64,000 nt of DNA from Amphiura filiformis (taxonomy: Eukaryota; Echinodermata; Ophiuroidea; Amphilepidida; Amphiuridae), in the NCBI RefSeq assembly GCF_039555335.1, contig NC_092631.1, positions 10,849,701 to 10,913,700 of the forward strand, written 5' to 3'. Positions 10,919-21,622 of the stretch are shown here, in pieces (the stretch's first letter is position 1; every line of letters starts with the position of its first letter). Under the pieces are notes generated by a model, which was not told where the DNA came from, ran no database searches, and was given only the letters and a program-made list of their open reading frames with translations. A program made the translations under genes and the position numbers.

Positions 10919-11396
10919 TTAAATGAGTTACAACACTTGTAAATGGTTTGCCCATGTTTTGTCAAATATGTAGGAACATAATGAAGAGTTGTTTCCTGCC
11001 TGCCTTGTGTTATTTGGTTATCAATATTGTAATTGATGGTGTGCATGTTATTTTATATTTAGTGTGTTTGTTTCTTTATAATGGTCAGACACATGCAATA
11101 CCATACTCACACTAATTAGTACTGTCTAATTAGCAATTTACACAGTATCTTCATAACAAGAACCAATCAGAGCAAATGTAAGAAAAATGCGAACCATGCA
11201 TTAATTGTGTATCATTGCACGGGCGCATACTACTTATGCGCAGTGCTGTTTGACGCATTCATTTTTCTTGTGAGTTGATGCATTTACATTTGCTTGTATT
11301 TTCCAACATTTTTAGTGACAATTTTGTTATAAAAATAGCAAAATCATAGAATTTTGTGATGACATAGGAAAATTTTATGCATATCACTTGTTGTTC

Positions 11397-11498
11397 GAGA
11401 AATTTTACAAAATAATGCATGCGTTGCTGAGTGAGATATTGATGCGTCATTAACGCATCAATATCTCGGTAAACATGCATTATTTTGTACAATTCTCT
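11397..11498. repeat. 102-bp hairpin next to a hAT MITE
   Basis: GAGAAATTTTACAAAATAAT with GCATG then GATATTGATGCG is mirrored by CGCATCAATATC, CATGC and ATTATTTTGTACAATTCTC, a near-perfect stem with a few-base loop at CGTCATTAACG. The right arm abuts the MITE that starts at 11500. Confidence 0.6.
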
Positions 11499-11499
11499 C

Positions 11500-11832
11500 C
11501 AGCGGCGTAGCTGGGATTTTTTCCAGGGGGGGGCAAGCCTGTATGGGGTGGGGCCCAAATCCACCAAATTTCCCTGCACTTGGGGGAGGGGCGGGGCCCA
11601 AATAGACAATTTTGCCAGACTTATTGATAATAATCGTATGGTATTGCATATTGTATGGATTCTCCATCTCTCTGCCCCTCTTCTCCCTCTCTCCCCTCTC
11701 TCTCCTCTCTTTTTTCCTCTTTCTCCCTCCTTTTCCTCTTTTTTCCTTGCACTAGGGGGCGGGGGCCCAAATAGGCAAATTTTGCCAGGGGCGGCAATTG
11801 CCCCCCCTGCCCCCCCGGCAGCTACGCCACTG
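11500..11832. mobile_element. hAT-type MITE with pyrimidine-rich core
   Basis: The ends CAGCGGCGTAGCTGGG and CAGCTACGCCACTG are inverted. Flanks ATTCTCTC (11492-11499) and TTTCTCTC (11833-11840) agree at 7 of 8 bases, consistent with an aged 8-bp hAT duplication. The core has GGGGCCCAAAT words near both ends and a CTCTCCC/TTTTCC tract. Open frames crossing it are spurious. Confidence 0.75.
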
Positions 11833-12186
11833 TTTCTCTCCCAACAAATGATACATATTTGTTAACCTATAATCATTGCATAGAGTAACAATATTAATTC
11901 ACAAATACACAAGGCAGTGTTTAGTGCCCTATTTGTAGAAGCATTGAAAATGTCTGAAAGTTTTCACAACAACATTGGTAATGAAGAAGAGCATAATGAT
12001 AATAGAAGGCACTTTGGAAATTGGCATTTTGTTCTGGTGAAGTTAAGTCTCAGTCTTTCATGTTGAAGGGATCACCAGCTTTCAATATCATAAGTAGTTA
12101 TACTTTTTACTAAATAATTAGCAGGTGTTTGGGTACATGAGGCACCTCACATGTTAAATTTTGTGAAATAACTTGAAAGGGCATAA

Positions 12187-12373
12187 TGGGCTATTTCAGT
12201 TGAAATCCATAGTCTCCTATGGAAGACATGACCTTAATATCCCACACACTGAGTGTGAATTTCAAATAGGATTACCTGAATGGGTGGCTACGTTTGAAAT
12301 CTACACCCCCTGTGTGGGAGATTACGGCCATGTCTTCCAGAAAGGGTGCATGTATTTTAACTGGAATATCCCA
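12187..12373. repeat. AATAGCCCA-family interspersed repeat (best copy)
   Basis: Starts TGGGCTATTTCAGTTGAAAT and ends AACTGGAATATCCCA, an imperfect inverted repeat. Internal GGAAGACATGACCTTAAT and ATTACGGCCATGTCTTCC are also inverted. The 31070-31250 copy shares GACATGACCTTAAT and the overall order. Non-coding MITE-like family. Confidence 0.55.
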
Positions 12374-12398
12374 TTGTTCTGGTAACAACATAATTGAG

Positions 12399-12584
12399 CA
12401 GTGGCGGCAGCAGGAATTTGGAGGGGGGAAAGTGAATTTCAGGGGGGCAAAATCGACAAATTTGGCAAAAAATTGCTGCCAAAAGTGGAAATTTATGTAC
12501 TTTTGGGTTTTTGGTTCAAAAGTTAGGGGGCAAGAAAAATATTGGGGGGGGGGGGGGCAAATGCCTCCCTTAGCGACGCCACTG
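12399..12584. mobile_element. Short hAT-type MITE
   Basis: The ends CAGTGGCGGCAGCAGG and TAGCGACGCCACTG bound 186 bp. The flanks TAATTGAG (12391-12398) and TGATTGAG (12585-12592) agree at 7 of 8 bases. The sequence resembles 47847-47989 (GGAATTTNGGGGGG, AAGAAAAATATT, GGGGGCAAATGCC). Non-autonomous. Confidence 0.75.
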
Positions 12585-13170
12585 TGATTGAGTTGTTATT
12601 TATTTAAATTGACTTTCAGCACCAAATTACCTTTGTGATAGTAAAGATATGCGTCATAATGTCAAGGTTAGGTGATTCTGGTACTAGCACATTGGTGTGC
12701 TGCACTGATTAATATCAAAATTACAATTTCAACTTCAGTCCTGCAAATCTTTGATAAATATGATAAAGGGCAAAAACATTTCATTTATTATTTTAATCCA
12801 CAACCAACAAACCTGTGAGATATGCAGTATTCTAACTTCCTTGTAGCCAAGCTGCACCTTCTAAAATCATCATGAGGTGGTCATGTCACATGTAATCAGT
12901 TGAGCTAGCATGCTATATTTTTGTAGCACAGTGTTTGTGATACATTATGACACTGAGAAAACTGATATGGGTACATTTTTTTAGGTCGTCCAAAGGAAAA
13001 GACCTTTAGGGCATCATTAGTCGTGTGTCCGTCCGTCAGTCTAGGTGTCTGTCAACAATTATGTAAGGCTTTCATTAATGTTGGTTAACATAATGGTCTC
13101 ATTAACAATTCAAATCCTATTGCACCCAAATTTGGGTCATATATAGCTGCACTATGCAAACCCTTATCTA

Positions 13171-13357
13171 TTCGCTGTCATAGTGCACGTTACAATATGA
13201 CCGTTGCTAGGTCAACTGGATCACGCTTTCTTTGTTACGAACCACTGATCGAAATGATCACAACACAAAGCCTATGGCATATCAAAATTGTAACAAGTGT
13301 GTGATCCCAGGCTTGCAGCAGTAACCAATGGTTACTAACGTGCACTACGACAGCGAA
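13171..13357. mobile_element. Inverted-repeat MITE
   Basis: TTCGCTGTCATAGTGCACGT on the left mirrors ACGTGCACTACGACAGCGAA on the right, with more diverged inner arms (ACCGTTGCT and GGATCACGC against GTGATCC and AGTAACCAATGG). No target duplication was recognised. Confidence 0.6.
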
Positions 13358-14187
13358 TTGGCGGTGTTCAAGGTGATACTGAGGTCAAAGGTCATTTGAG
13401 GTCTAATTGTAAATACAAAATCTGGTCTCACATGAACAGGTCAAATCCAATAGCAACCAAATTTAAGCCGAAGGTCATTTGAGGTCAACTTGTAAAATTG
13501 GCTGAAAATGAATAAAAAGTGTTTCACAAAAACGGAAAAACTTTTTTCACATGAATATTTACTGTGCATGGTGTTCACTGCCCATTTCATTGTATGACCT
13601 ATCTTGGACTGCTGTCCCTGTTTTTAGCTGCTGCTTATATTCGTGTGTAACCTCACTTGAATCTCTATGATATCCAGTTCCATATTTAATACACCTAAAT
13701 TCCCAATATAAGAACTTTAAGGTTCGTAGCCCCATTGAGTAATATCTCCCCCTTAGAATTTGGACATTCTAAGCTAGAAAGCTCATAGTTTTCTACTAGA
13801 TTGAAAGTTCAACTGTGTTGGTAGACATAATAATTTAGGATTTTAAACTTTTTACCTCAACACAAGATTTGATGTATCTCAAATTTTTGGTCATAACTTC
13901 AAACTTCATTGGGAGACTGGCAACGCAAGTTCGGGATCAATAACCTTTTGTCATACACTCTTGGTGACTACTATTGGCCCCTGTCAAGGATGAGTGGTGG
14001 TTGGTTTACATGTAAATGGCCTCCTGAACACGCCTTTCAAAATACTTTTATTCCAAGGCAAGGATCTTCACTTTGTCTAAATCAACTTGGCAATGATTAC
14101 AATTTCAAGAGGAAAACTGATACTGGAAAAAAAATTCAATGCAGAGTGGTCACTGGGGATGTGTTTTGTGGAAGGGCATATACTTTG

Positions 14188-14357
14188 TTCGGCTTATGAT
14201 TGGCAAAAAACATAACATTGAGTATTGATATAGAATGATGTGCACGCAGTTGGGTGCATAATGCATGACTTATGCAGATATACGCGAGCGTAAGTTGGGA
14301 CTTTATTGACATATGCAGTAACAAAATCCGAATCAGTCTTCCCAATTACAAGTCGAA
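14188..14357. mobile_element. Short relative of the 6341-6932 element
   Basis: The ends TTCGGCTTATGATTGG and CCAATTACAAGTCGAA are inverted and match the outer ends of 6341-6932. Internal CGCAGTTGGGTGCATAATGC and GCATGACTTATGCAGATATA words resemble CAGTTGGGCGCAGC and GCTTATGCATATTT in the larger copy, which supports one family with variable interiors. Confidence 0.55.
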
Positions 14358-14943
14358 GTTTAGGCTAGATGAATGTTAATCAAAAAGGGACTACAAAACA
14401 GTCTACATGGTGGTACAGATATTTGGCTTATTTGCATATTTTGCCTGAAAATCCATTAATCCACTCTGCAGCTTAAACGCAATAACCAATCAACTTCAAA
14501 CTTAGAGAGTTCATAGGGTATGGTGGCCTAATGTGCTGTACTTTTTGTGTCATGTTATTGGCATATTTATGAATATTAATGAGCTTATTTGCATATGTTA
14601 CCTAAAATTCCATTCACTGCAGCCTACATGCAATAATCAATTCACTTGGTATGATGATAGAATAATAATCACCTCTTGAGTTGTGTAGTTTCTGTCATGT
14701 TATTTGTACATTTTTTAAATATTAATGACGTTATTTGCATTATCCTTTTTATTTACAAATCTTTCATATTTACAAACCTTTGTCGTGGGGGCCACCTTAA
14801 CTATGAACCGTGTAATTCAAACTTCTTGAACCTTTTTCGCAACAATTTAATCATACCTGAAAATGTAACCATCTCAGTTGTCTCATTAAATTATAATAAT
14901 TGGGTTTTTTCCCATTTTGTGAATTCTGTCACTAAATTAACTA

Positions 14944-15201
14944 TATGTGACATGATCAAGAGGAATGAGTCGGGATGTCACTAATATTGTTTTTGAGATA
15001 TTGGTAAAAACAGTGTTCAAATTCTTGTGTTTTATATTGTTTTTAGCCTTTGATAAATTGCTCAAAACTCGGTAACCAGATGTCTGATTTTGATGGGGTT
15101 TGCATCAAAATGTAGCATTCATAAACTGCCAGAAAATGATGTAAAAACTTCTAATTGAAAATTGCCGACATGTGACTCATTCTCCTTGATCATGTCACAT
15201 A
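14944..15201. mobile_element. 258-bp palindromic element, copy 1
   Basis: Starts TATGTGACATGATCAAGAGG and ends CTTGATCATGTCACATA, so the termini are inverted. Internal words CAGTGTTCAAATTC, CTCAAAACTCGGTAACCAGA and TAGCATTCATAAACTG recur in reverse complement at 39836-40091, which is the same element inserted in the opposite orientation. Non-coding. Confidence 0.72.
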
Positions 15202-17301
15202 TATACAAATGCAGAATTATTGTTCATCTAACACATCACCTCAAATGATAACAGTGTCAGGGCTAGCTTAACTCTAACCCTAACCTTTACTCTGATGTCA
15301 CTTGAGGTGATGTTAAGGATTCCATGTCTGCATGTAATATATTGACAATATAGTACTGCAATATTCTAACATGTGTAGTATTAAGAAAACTGTGTGCATA
15401 TAGGCTATCTTATGATGTATGTCTATCCTACAATGTTTTGTGACAAATGTTTGTATCTTTCATGAGTGATCCTTGACATTGTATCGTTATTGAATCTGTC
15501 TCGTAGCTCTCACTAGAGCCACAGACCATCCAATATCTTCAAACCGATAACAAAGAAGCGACGTTTTTGCACCCTTCAAACACAGAAGCAAAACCCTTTT
15601 GTATCTGTGCATATAATGGTTTCATCAGTAATAATTATATTTTGTACTTAATTAAGGGCTTTCACTGGCATTTAAAGAGTTTTTGGAACATTAAGTTCTC
15701 TTGTAGCTTTCACTACATATGGTTATTGAATAAAATATGTTTAATGATGAAATGGCCTGAACTGACTCTTGATGTGCAAGTAGTCTCTATCTACACAACC
15801 AGGACAGAATGGGGGGCACTCATGTATAAATGTTATAAGCATCCGCGTGAATTCAATTTCAAAAATGACCCTAGGCACGGATTCCAAAAATGTGTCAAAT
15901 TGACCCTAAACGAGGATTTTACACATACAAAAACACCCCTACGTGCATGGGCATTCAAAGCGAGGACTTAACAGATCCCCCTTTTGACGGTTATGGCATA
16001 TCCCCATATGGGCAAAGCGTCTTGCTTTGTCAAGCGGACATAGTATGGGTGCTAACTGGTGCTTGATCTCTTCTTAGGTTGGCTGGCCTGTGCCCGATAC
16101 ATTTTCTGAGAAGCAGATTATTTATTTAGCAGCAGATGCTAGAAGCATAGTTTTAGTTTATTAGTAGCTCACCAGCGGGAGGTGGTGTTTCTTCACTGCC
16201 AACCCCCCCCCACCTCGAGGGAGTCCCCAAGACAGGTGGCAATCAACTGATGATCCCGCTGGTGAAAGCACAAGACAATTTCCATCTGTGGTCTTTGTGT
16301 ATATTTAACCTATACAAGTGTGTATTATGTGTCTGTCCCAGCATTCAAAGTGAGGTCACCTCACTTGTTGGTAAACGCGCATACGAAGTGTGGAAATAGT
16401 CTATACCCCCCTACCCCCTATAGGAAGAGTGTTATTCAATGAACAAAGTCACAAAGCGAGGACTCAAAAATATCCTCACTTTGAATGTAAAAAAATTATA
16501 TTCTTGTCCTCGCTTTGAATGCCTCGGCGAACACACCCCTACCACCCATAGCCAGGACCTATTAGCCAAGTTTCTAAATACTCCTACAAGGTTACATACT
16601 GTTACAAGGTTAAGGGGCCTTATTATCAACTTCGGAAACATTTATGAAAATAGAGATTAACAGATATGTAATGTACTATTTTTGAGCTTTAATTTGCTTT
16701 TGTTTAGTTATAATCGGACCTTCCTATCCAAAGTTATTGCTGATACAAGATGACAGATTACGGACAAATACTAGAAATAGCAGGTCGTTGCTATGTTATT
16801 ACAATTATGTAAAATTATTTCTTTTGTATTTTATAGTTTTTCAAGCTGTGATATTAAGAAATTACATAAAAAACATTTAAGGCATATTTAACAGTACATG
16901 CTGTAAAATATGTTAGTACGGGGGCCGGGCAAAAGGTTCATAGAACTTGGTATGCTACTTTGTCGCACGGTATTGAATTTGGTCTCATTTGAAAGCTTGT
17001 TCCTTCAAAACATTACTGCAAAGATATTATATTTTTGCATCACTGTATATGGACAGGACACTCTTCAGAGGAAGCCTACCTCCATGAATTCACAGGTACT
17101 GCCTGAAGTGAATACGGGGTCATCATGGAAATTTCTCTCGACGGTGGTGAAAACTCAAATAAACTTTAACAGTGTACAGTTGCTGTAAATGGTAATGAAG
17201 TCCTTGGTATTCAACAGCAACGAAATGGCTCTTAGAGTTCAAGAATGGAATGAGCGTCCTTGAAGATCATCCAAGGTTTAAAAAAAAAGCTGACGTCACC
17301 A
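15202..17301. other. No recognisable gene; minor inverted repeats
   Basis: The open frames at 15567-15971 and 16439-16660 match no family I recognise. Several copies of ATTCAAAGYGAGG lie at 15953, 16343, and inverted near 16477 and 16508, and CACCAGCGGGA/TCCCGCTGGTG inverted ends lie near 16171 and 16263. These suggest further decayed small elements. Confidence 0.3.
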
Positions 17302-19012
17302 CACTCATAGAAATTGTTCGTTGGCATTACTCAGTAAGTTGATGTAAGTCGTTGCGTCAACTTTCAGAGTAATGCCAATGCGTACAATTTTGACGTGACA
17401 TCCCGCTATCTCTAAGGACCGCTATCTCTAAGGTTCGCTATCTCTAAGGTTCGCTATCTCTAAGGTTCGCTATCACTAACGTGTAAAGTCTATGGAGATC
17501 AGAATCCGCTATCTCTAATAGAGAAAAGGGTTCGCTATACCTAAAAAAGGTCCGCTACTTCTAAGGTTCGATATCGCTAATTTGGAATAAGGTTCGCTAG
17601 TTCTAAGGTTCGATATCACTAATTTTAAATAAGGTTCGCTATCACTAATTTAAAATAAGGTTCGCTATCACTAATTTTGAATAAGGTCCGCTATCACTAA
17701 TTTATTGAAGGTTCGCTATCTCTAATGTTCGCTATCACTAATTGCAATAAAGGTCCCCTATACCTAAGGTTCGATATCACTAATTTTGTTTAAGGTTCGC
17801 TATCCCTAATTAATTAAGGTTCGCTATCTCTAAGGTTCGCTATCACTAATTTCGATTAAGGTTCACTATACCTAAGGTTCGTTATCACTAATCTTAAATA
17901 AGGTCCACTATCTCTAATTTTAAATAAGGTCCGCTATCTCTAATTTCAAATAAGGTCCGCTATCTCTAATTTTAAATAAGGACCGCTATAGCGAACCTTA
18001 TTTGAAATTAGAGATAGCGAACCTTATTTAAAATTAGAGATAGCGAACCTTATTTGAAATTAGTGATAGCGAACCTTAGAGATAGCGAACCTTAGAGATA
18101 GCGGACCTTATTTGAAATTAGAGATAGCGAACCTTAGGGATACCGGGATTGTTAAAATTAGAGATAGCGGACCTTATTTTAAATTAGTGATAGCGAACCT
18201 TAGAGATAGCGAACCTTGAATAAATTAGTGATAGCGGACCTTATTTAAAATTAGAGATAGCGAACCTTATTTAAAATTAGTGATATCGAACCTTAGAAAT
18301 ACCGAACCTTATTAAAATTAGTGATATCGAACCTTAGGTATAGTGGACCTTTTTCGTAATTAGTGATAACGAACCTTATGGATAGCGAACCTTAGAGATA
18401 GCGGTCCTTAGAGATAGCGAACCGTCGCCCAATTTTGAGTAACGCTGACTCGATATCTTTATGTTGGTCGCACTCATTTGCACTTACTTTATTGAGTTGT
18501 TACAACTCAGAAAATGAAACTAGGTTAGCATAATTTTCTAGAGGTGTGCTATAGTATACAAAATTTTGCACTGATTACAAAAATAAATATTTGAATACTG
18601 CTAATTGTGCAGTAAATGATCCAATTACGTGAATTAAGTAACAAAGTACCAAATTGGAATAACTCAAAACAATAAGTACCAGTAACTTAATATGAACGAG
18701 TTACATCAACTTACATGTTGAGTTACAATAACTCAACTAATTGGTTCTTTGAACCTTGTTTATTTTTCTAAGTTCCCTGAACTTGAATTCAGAAGTTGGC
18801 ATTAAAAAGTTGACGCAACGACTTACATCAACTTTTTAAGTAATGCCAACAAAGTTGATTAGTTGACGGAACTTTTTGAGCTTTTTCAGCATTTTTAAGT
18901 TCGGATAACTAAAATGAATTTTGTTTTGGCAACTTTTACACTATTTTTGAGTTGTCCAAACTTACTCCTTTTGAATTGCGCCAACAAGGCGAACAAGTAA
19001 TTTCTATGAGTG
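17302..19012. mobile_element. Outer inverted-repeat element enclosing foldback array 1
   Basis: CACTCATAGAAATTGTTCG on the left mirrors GAACAAGTAATTTCTATGAG followed by TG on the right. Further in, GTTGATGTAAGTCGTTGCGT followed by CAACTTT mirrors AAAGTTGACGCAACGACTTA followed by CATCAAC near 18808-18834. Both arms contain TTGGCATTACT or AGTAATGCCAA. The element is about 1.7 kb with the GGTTCGCTATC array lodged between the arms. Whether the array is an insertion into this element or its natural core is unclear. Confidence 0.5.
17401..18424. mobile_element. Foldback array 1 of GGTTCGCTATCTCTAA units
   Basis: From about 17401 to 17986 the + strand carries some two dozen units of the type GGTTCGCTATCTCTAA or GGTTCGCTATCACTAA, mostly separated by AT-rich spacers such as TTTTAAATAA. 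From about 17987 to 18424 the same units appear in reverse complement (TTAGAGATAGCGAACC). The arms meet at GACCGCTATAGCGAACC with almost no loop. The ends agree: ATCTCTAAGGACCGCTATC on the left mirrors GATAGCGGTCCTTAGAGAT on the right. No coding capacity. This is the architecture of Foldback-type elements, but I do not recognise the unit. Confidence 0.8.
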
Positions 19013-20399
19013 CACTAATGATATACGCGCTGGTATACAGTGGCATTGATAATGAATAAAGAGCCAAATAAGAAAGATGAGATAGCCACAAAATATGACA
19101 ACTCTGATGAATGTGTTTTCAATATTAATCCATTAACATTTGGGTATTCCAGAGTGTCTTCTACATTGTAGATGGGGTCCCGGAATCTTCATGTACACAA
19201 TTGATACCAGTTGACATATTCAGGTCCACACCTTCTATACACTTAGGTTGAGGAAGTTTAATCTATATGTGGTTAAAGGTGATAAGGCATACATTAATCA
19301 CTGGAATTATGAGCGAATTTAGTGGAAGCGCCTGTATCTCATGCACGCCCCTAAGAAGATCATCACTTGGTCACCGTAGTGCAAGGTCTTCATCGCTGTT
19401 TCTGAGATCCAGGGATAGTCTTGATGACAGATCATTTGCCAAATGAAAGTACAATCATAGGCATATATCATACAATTTTGATAGCAAAATTGAGGCAAGC
19501 CATCATGTGAAGAAGGTTGATGGTAGGAATGTGGCTGTTCTCGGATTTTGTCCTGTACGCTATTCTTAGTTTGTCAAGCTGCCATTCACAACAGAGGGGT
19601 CAGTTAATTAAAGTAACCATATTGTGGTTCAGGCATGGCCTCCAGATAGTGAAACCTATTTTAGAATTTTAAGTCCTACCTTCATAATATCAGGTTTGCT
19701 GGTGATCAATGCTGGTGAGCCTTCACTGAAGAGTGGCTCAAGGAGCTATCGGAAAACTTCCATTTTGTTGACATAGAAGGTTTCAAGAAAAATTGCGACG
19801 GATACATTAAGGTATGTAGTGACCATGCTCAAGAGAGAGATAGAAAGAATTTGCCTAGTAGGCCCTACTCTTTCAAGTACCTTGTTCTTCGAACTTATTG
19901 ACCGCCCCTCGTAATTCAGGAAATTTGGAAACCAACACATCAACATTTTAGAATCACATTTTCCCAAACAAGTGGTTTACTTGTTGATTTATGAGCTATT
20001 GAAATCAAATCCAGATAAAAATTTTCAATTTTATCAATAATTGGTTGCCATAGCAACACAAGGCAACAAATTTCAAATAATTATATCCGCAATAAAGCCA
20101 TACTGTACGATCTTATAATGTGAAATTGGTTATTTTTTTCAAACCTAATTTTTGGCATTCGTAATGTTTACACATGTCCCAACTTTGTAGTGTTTGTAGG
20201 TCAGCAGAACAATTTTGACGTAAGTCATATTATGACTTAAATTTGCAGGAGGGGTATCTGAGTGAGATAAAGTGAGAAACTTTTGCAAAATGAATTTTGA
20301 TGTACCATTTTGGTAATGTTGTGTACAAAGCCGAAATTGGTGAAATGAAGGCCGAATTAAAGTCATTTGTGAACAAGTTCTCACTGTTATTAATTATAT
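19013..20399. other. No supported gene
   Basis: A mixed-composition stretch with several short open frames (for example 19309-19449 on +, serine- and arginine-rich) but no splice-bounded conserved peptide and no clear transposon ends. Confidence 0.3.
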
Positions 20400-20583
20400 A
20401 TAAACATCTCAAAAAAAGTAACTAACCACCTTAAATAATGACCATTATTCAAAAACAGGCAATTGCATTACAAATCTGTCAAATGCGTTGGAAGCAGAAT
20501 TTATTTCTGCACATTTTGACACCTAATTTGTAGCAATTGACTAAATATTGACGTCACAGCGTTACTTTTTTTGAGATGTTTAT
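20400..20583. mobile_element. 184-bp MITE with about 24-bp perfect ends
   Basis: ATAAACATCTCAAAAAAAGT followed by AAC is mirrored exactly by GTTACTTTTTTTGAGATG followed by TTTAT. The body includes GTTGGAAGCAGAATTT and TTTGACACCTAATTTGTAGC, similar to GAGTGGAAGC and TTTGACACCTCATTTGTCGC in the 3730-4279 element, so the two are likely related. Confidence 0.7.
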
Positions 20584-20882
20584 TATTGCTCTAAACTAAA
20601 TGTCGGGTGTCCAAACCAGAAAAGAACAGGGCGATTTGTTTATGCATACGTAGGGGGGGTGGTGAGGGGGTGTTCCTCCTTGAGCATGTTTAGAAGTGAG
20701 AAACTTTTGCAAACTGAAGGCCCAATATTTGTACTATTATTGTGTACAATTTTAGTTTGAAAAATCCAAAAATGGGTTAAATGAAGGCCCAAATTGAAGC
20801 CATTTGTGGAAATCGATGTTTTATCTGTCTTTTTTCCTTCTTGAAGTTCTTTTTTTTTCGTCTTCTTCTTCTTCTTCTTCTA

Positions 20883-21612
20883 AAATACTAGTACTAGGTG
20901 GTTTAGTCGGCAATACACAACATTATGTGAAGAACTCCAAGCAGCTATAGCTGAAGATCTGGCTAAAGTGGTCATTGAGGAGGAAGATATTCTAAATTCA
21001 CATGACGTGGTTAGTTTATTTACCAACACGCCAATTGACCAAGTATTAGAGATTGTGAGAAATAGACTGGAGAAGGAAAATTTGCTTAGAGAGTACAACA
21101 AAGATACAGGTTTCAAATTAACAAGTGAGGACGTCGTACATCTACTGGAGTTCATACTGACCACCACCTATTTTACTTTCAAAGGCAAAATATATCGTCA
21201 GCTCTTTGGTACGGCGATGGGCAGTCCCGTAAGCCCGATAGCGGCCAACATTTTCATGGAAGCCTTAGAACAACAGGCTATCGCTACCAGTGCTCCGCTT
21301 AATTGTAGACCGAAGCTATGGCTCCGATATGTCGACGACATTCTTGAAGTTATTCAAAGAGATAGTGTTCAGCAGCTCACAGACCACATCAACCAAGTAG
21401 ACAAATCAGGCTCCATCAAATTTACCTTTGAACAAGAATCGCAAGGTCAGCTTCCATTTCTGGACACCCTAATTGTGAAGAAAGACGATGGAACAGTGAA
21501 ATTGTTGGTCTATCGCAAGTCTACACATACCGACCAATACCTCAACTACCAGTCACACCATCCTTTACATCAGAAACTGGGGGTGGTACGCACGTTATAT
21601 TTAACCACATGA
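20883..21612 (+). pseudogene. Penelope-like element reverse transcriptase, fragment
   Basis: The open frame runs from just after a TTC microsatellite to TGA at 21612. It contains SHDVVSLFTNTPIDQVLEIV (RT palm aspartate block), FGTAMGSPVSPIAANIFMEA, the catalytic LRYVDDI, and QLPFLDTLIVKKDDG followed by LLVYRKSTHTDQYLNYQSHH and PLHQKLGVVRTL. GTAMGSPVSP, YVDD, PFLDTL and YRKxTHTDxYL are hallmarks of Penelope-like elements. The N-terminal part and the C-terminal GIY-YIG endonuclease are missing. The frame is otherwise open, suggesting a fairly young truncated copy. It ends one base before the duplicated target of the next element. Confidence 0.9.
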
Positions 21613-21622
21613 CTCTTCAACT

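Noticed and set aside
13909..14199. A 96-codon frame on the + strand as a possible gene
   Set aside because: No recognisable domain, no splice context, and its end runs into the inverted-repeat element at 14188.
15567..15971. A 134-codon frame on the + strand
   Set aside because: Cysteine- and aromatic-rich composition but no family match; no supporting start context or neighbours. Could be chance in AT-rich DNA.
17401..18424. CRISPR-like regular repeats
   Set aside because: Spacers are short, AT-rich and themselves repeated, orientation flips at the centre, and the context is an animal genome.
19309..19449. A short serine/arginine-rich frame starting MSEFSGSACISC
   Set aside because: Only about 46 codons, no conserved motif and no clear splice sites.
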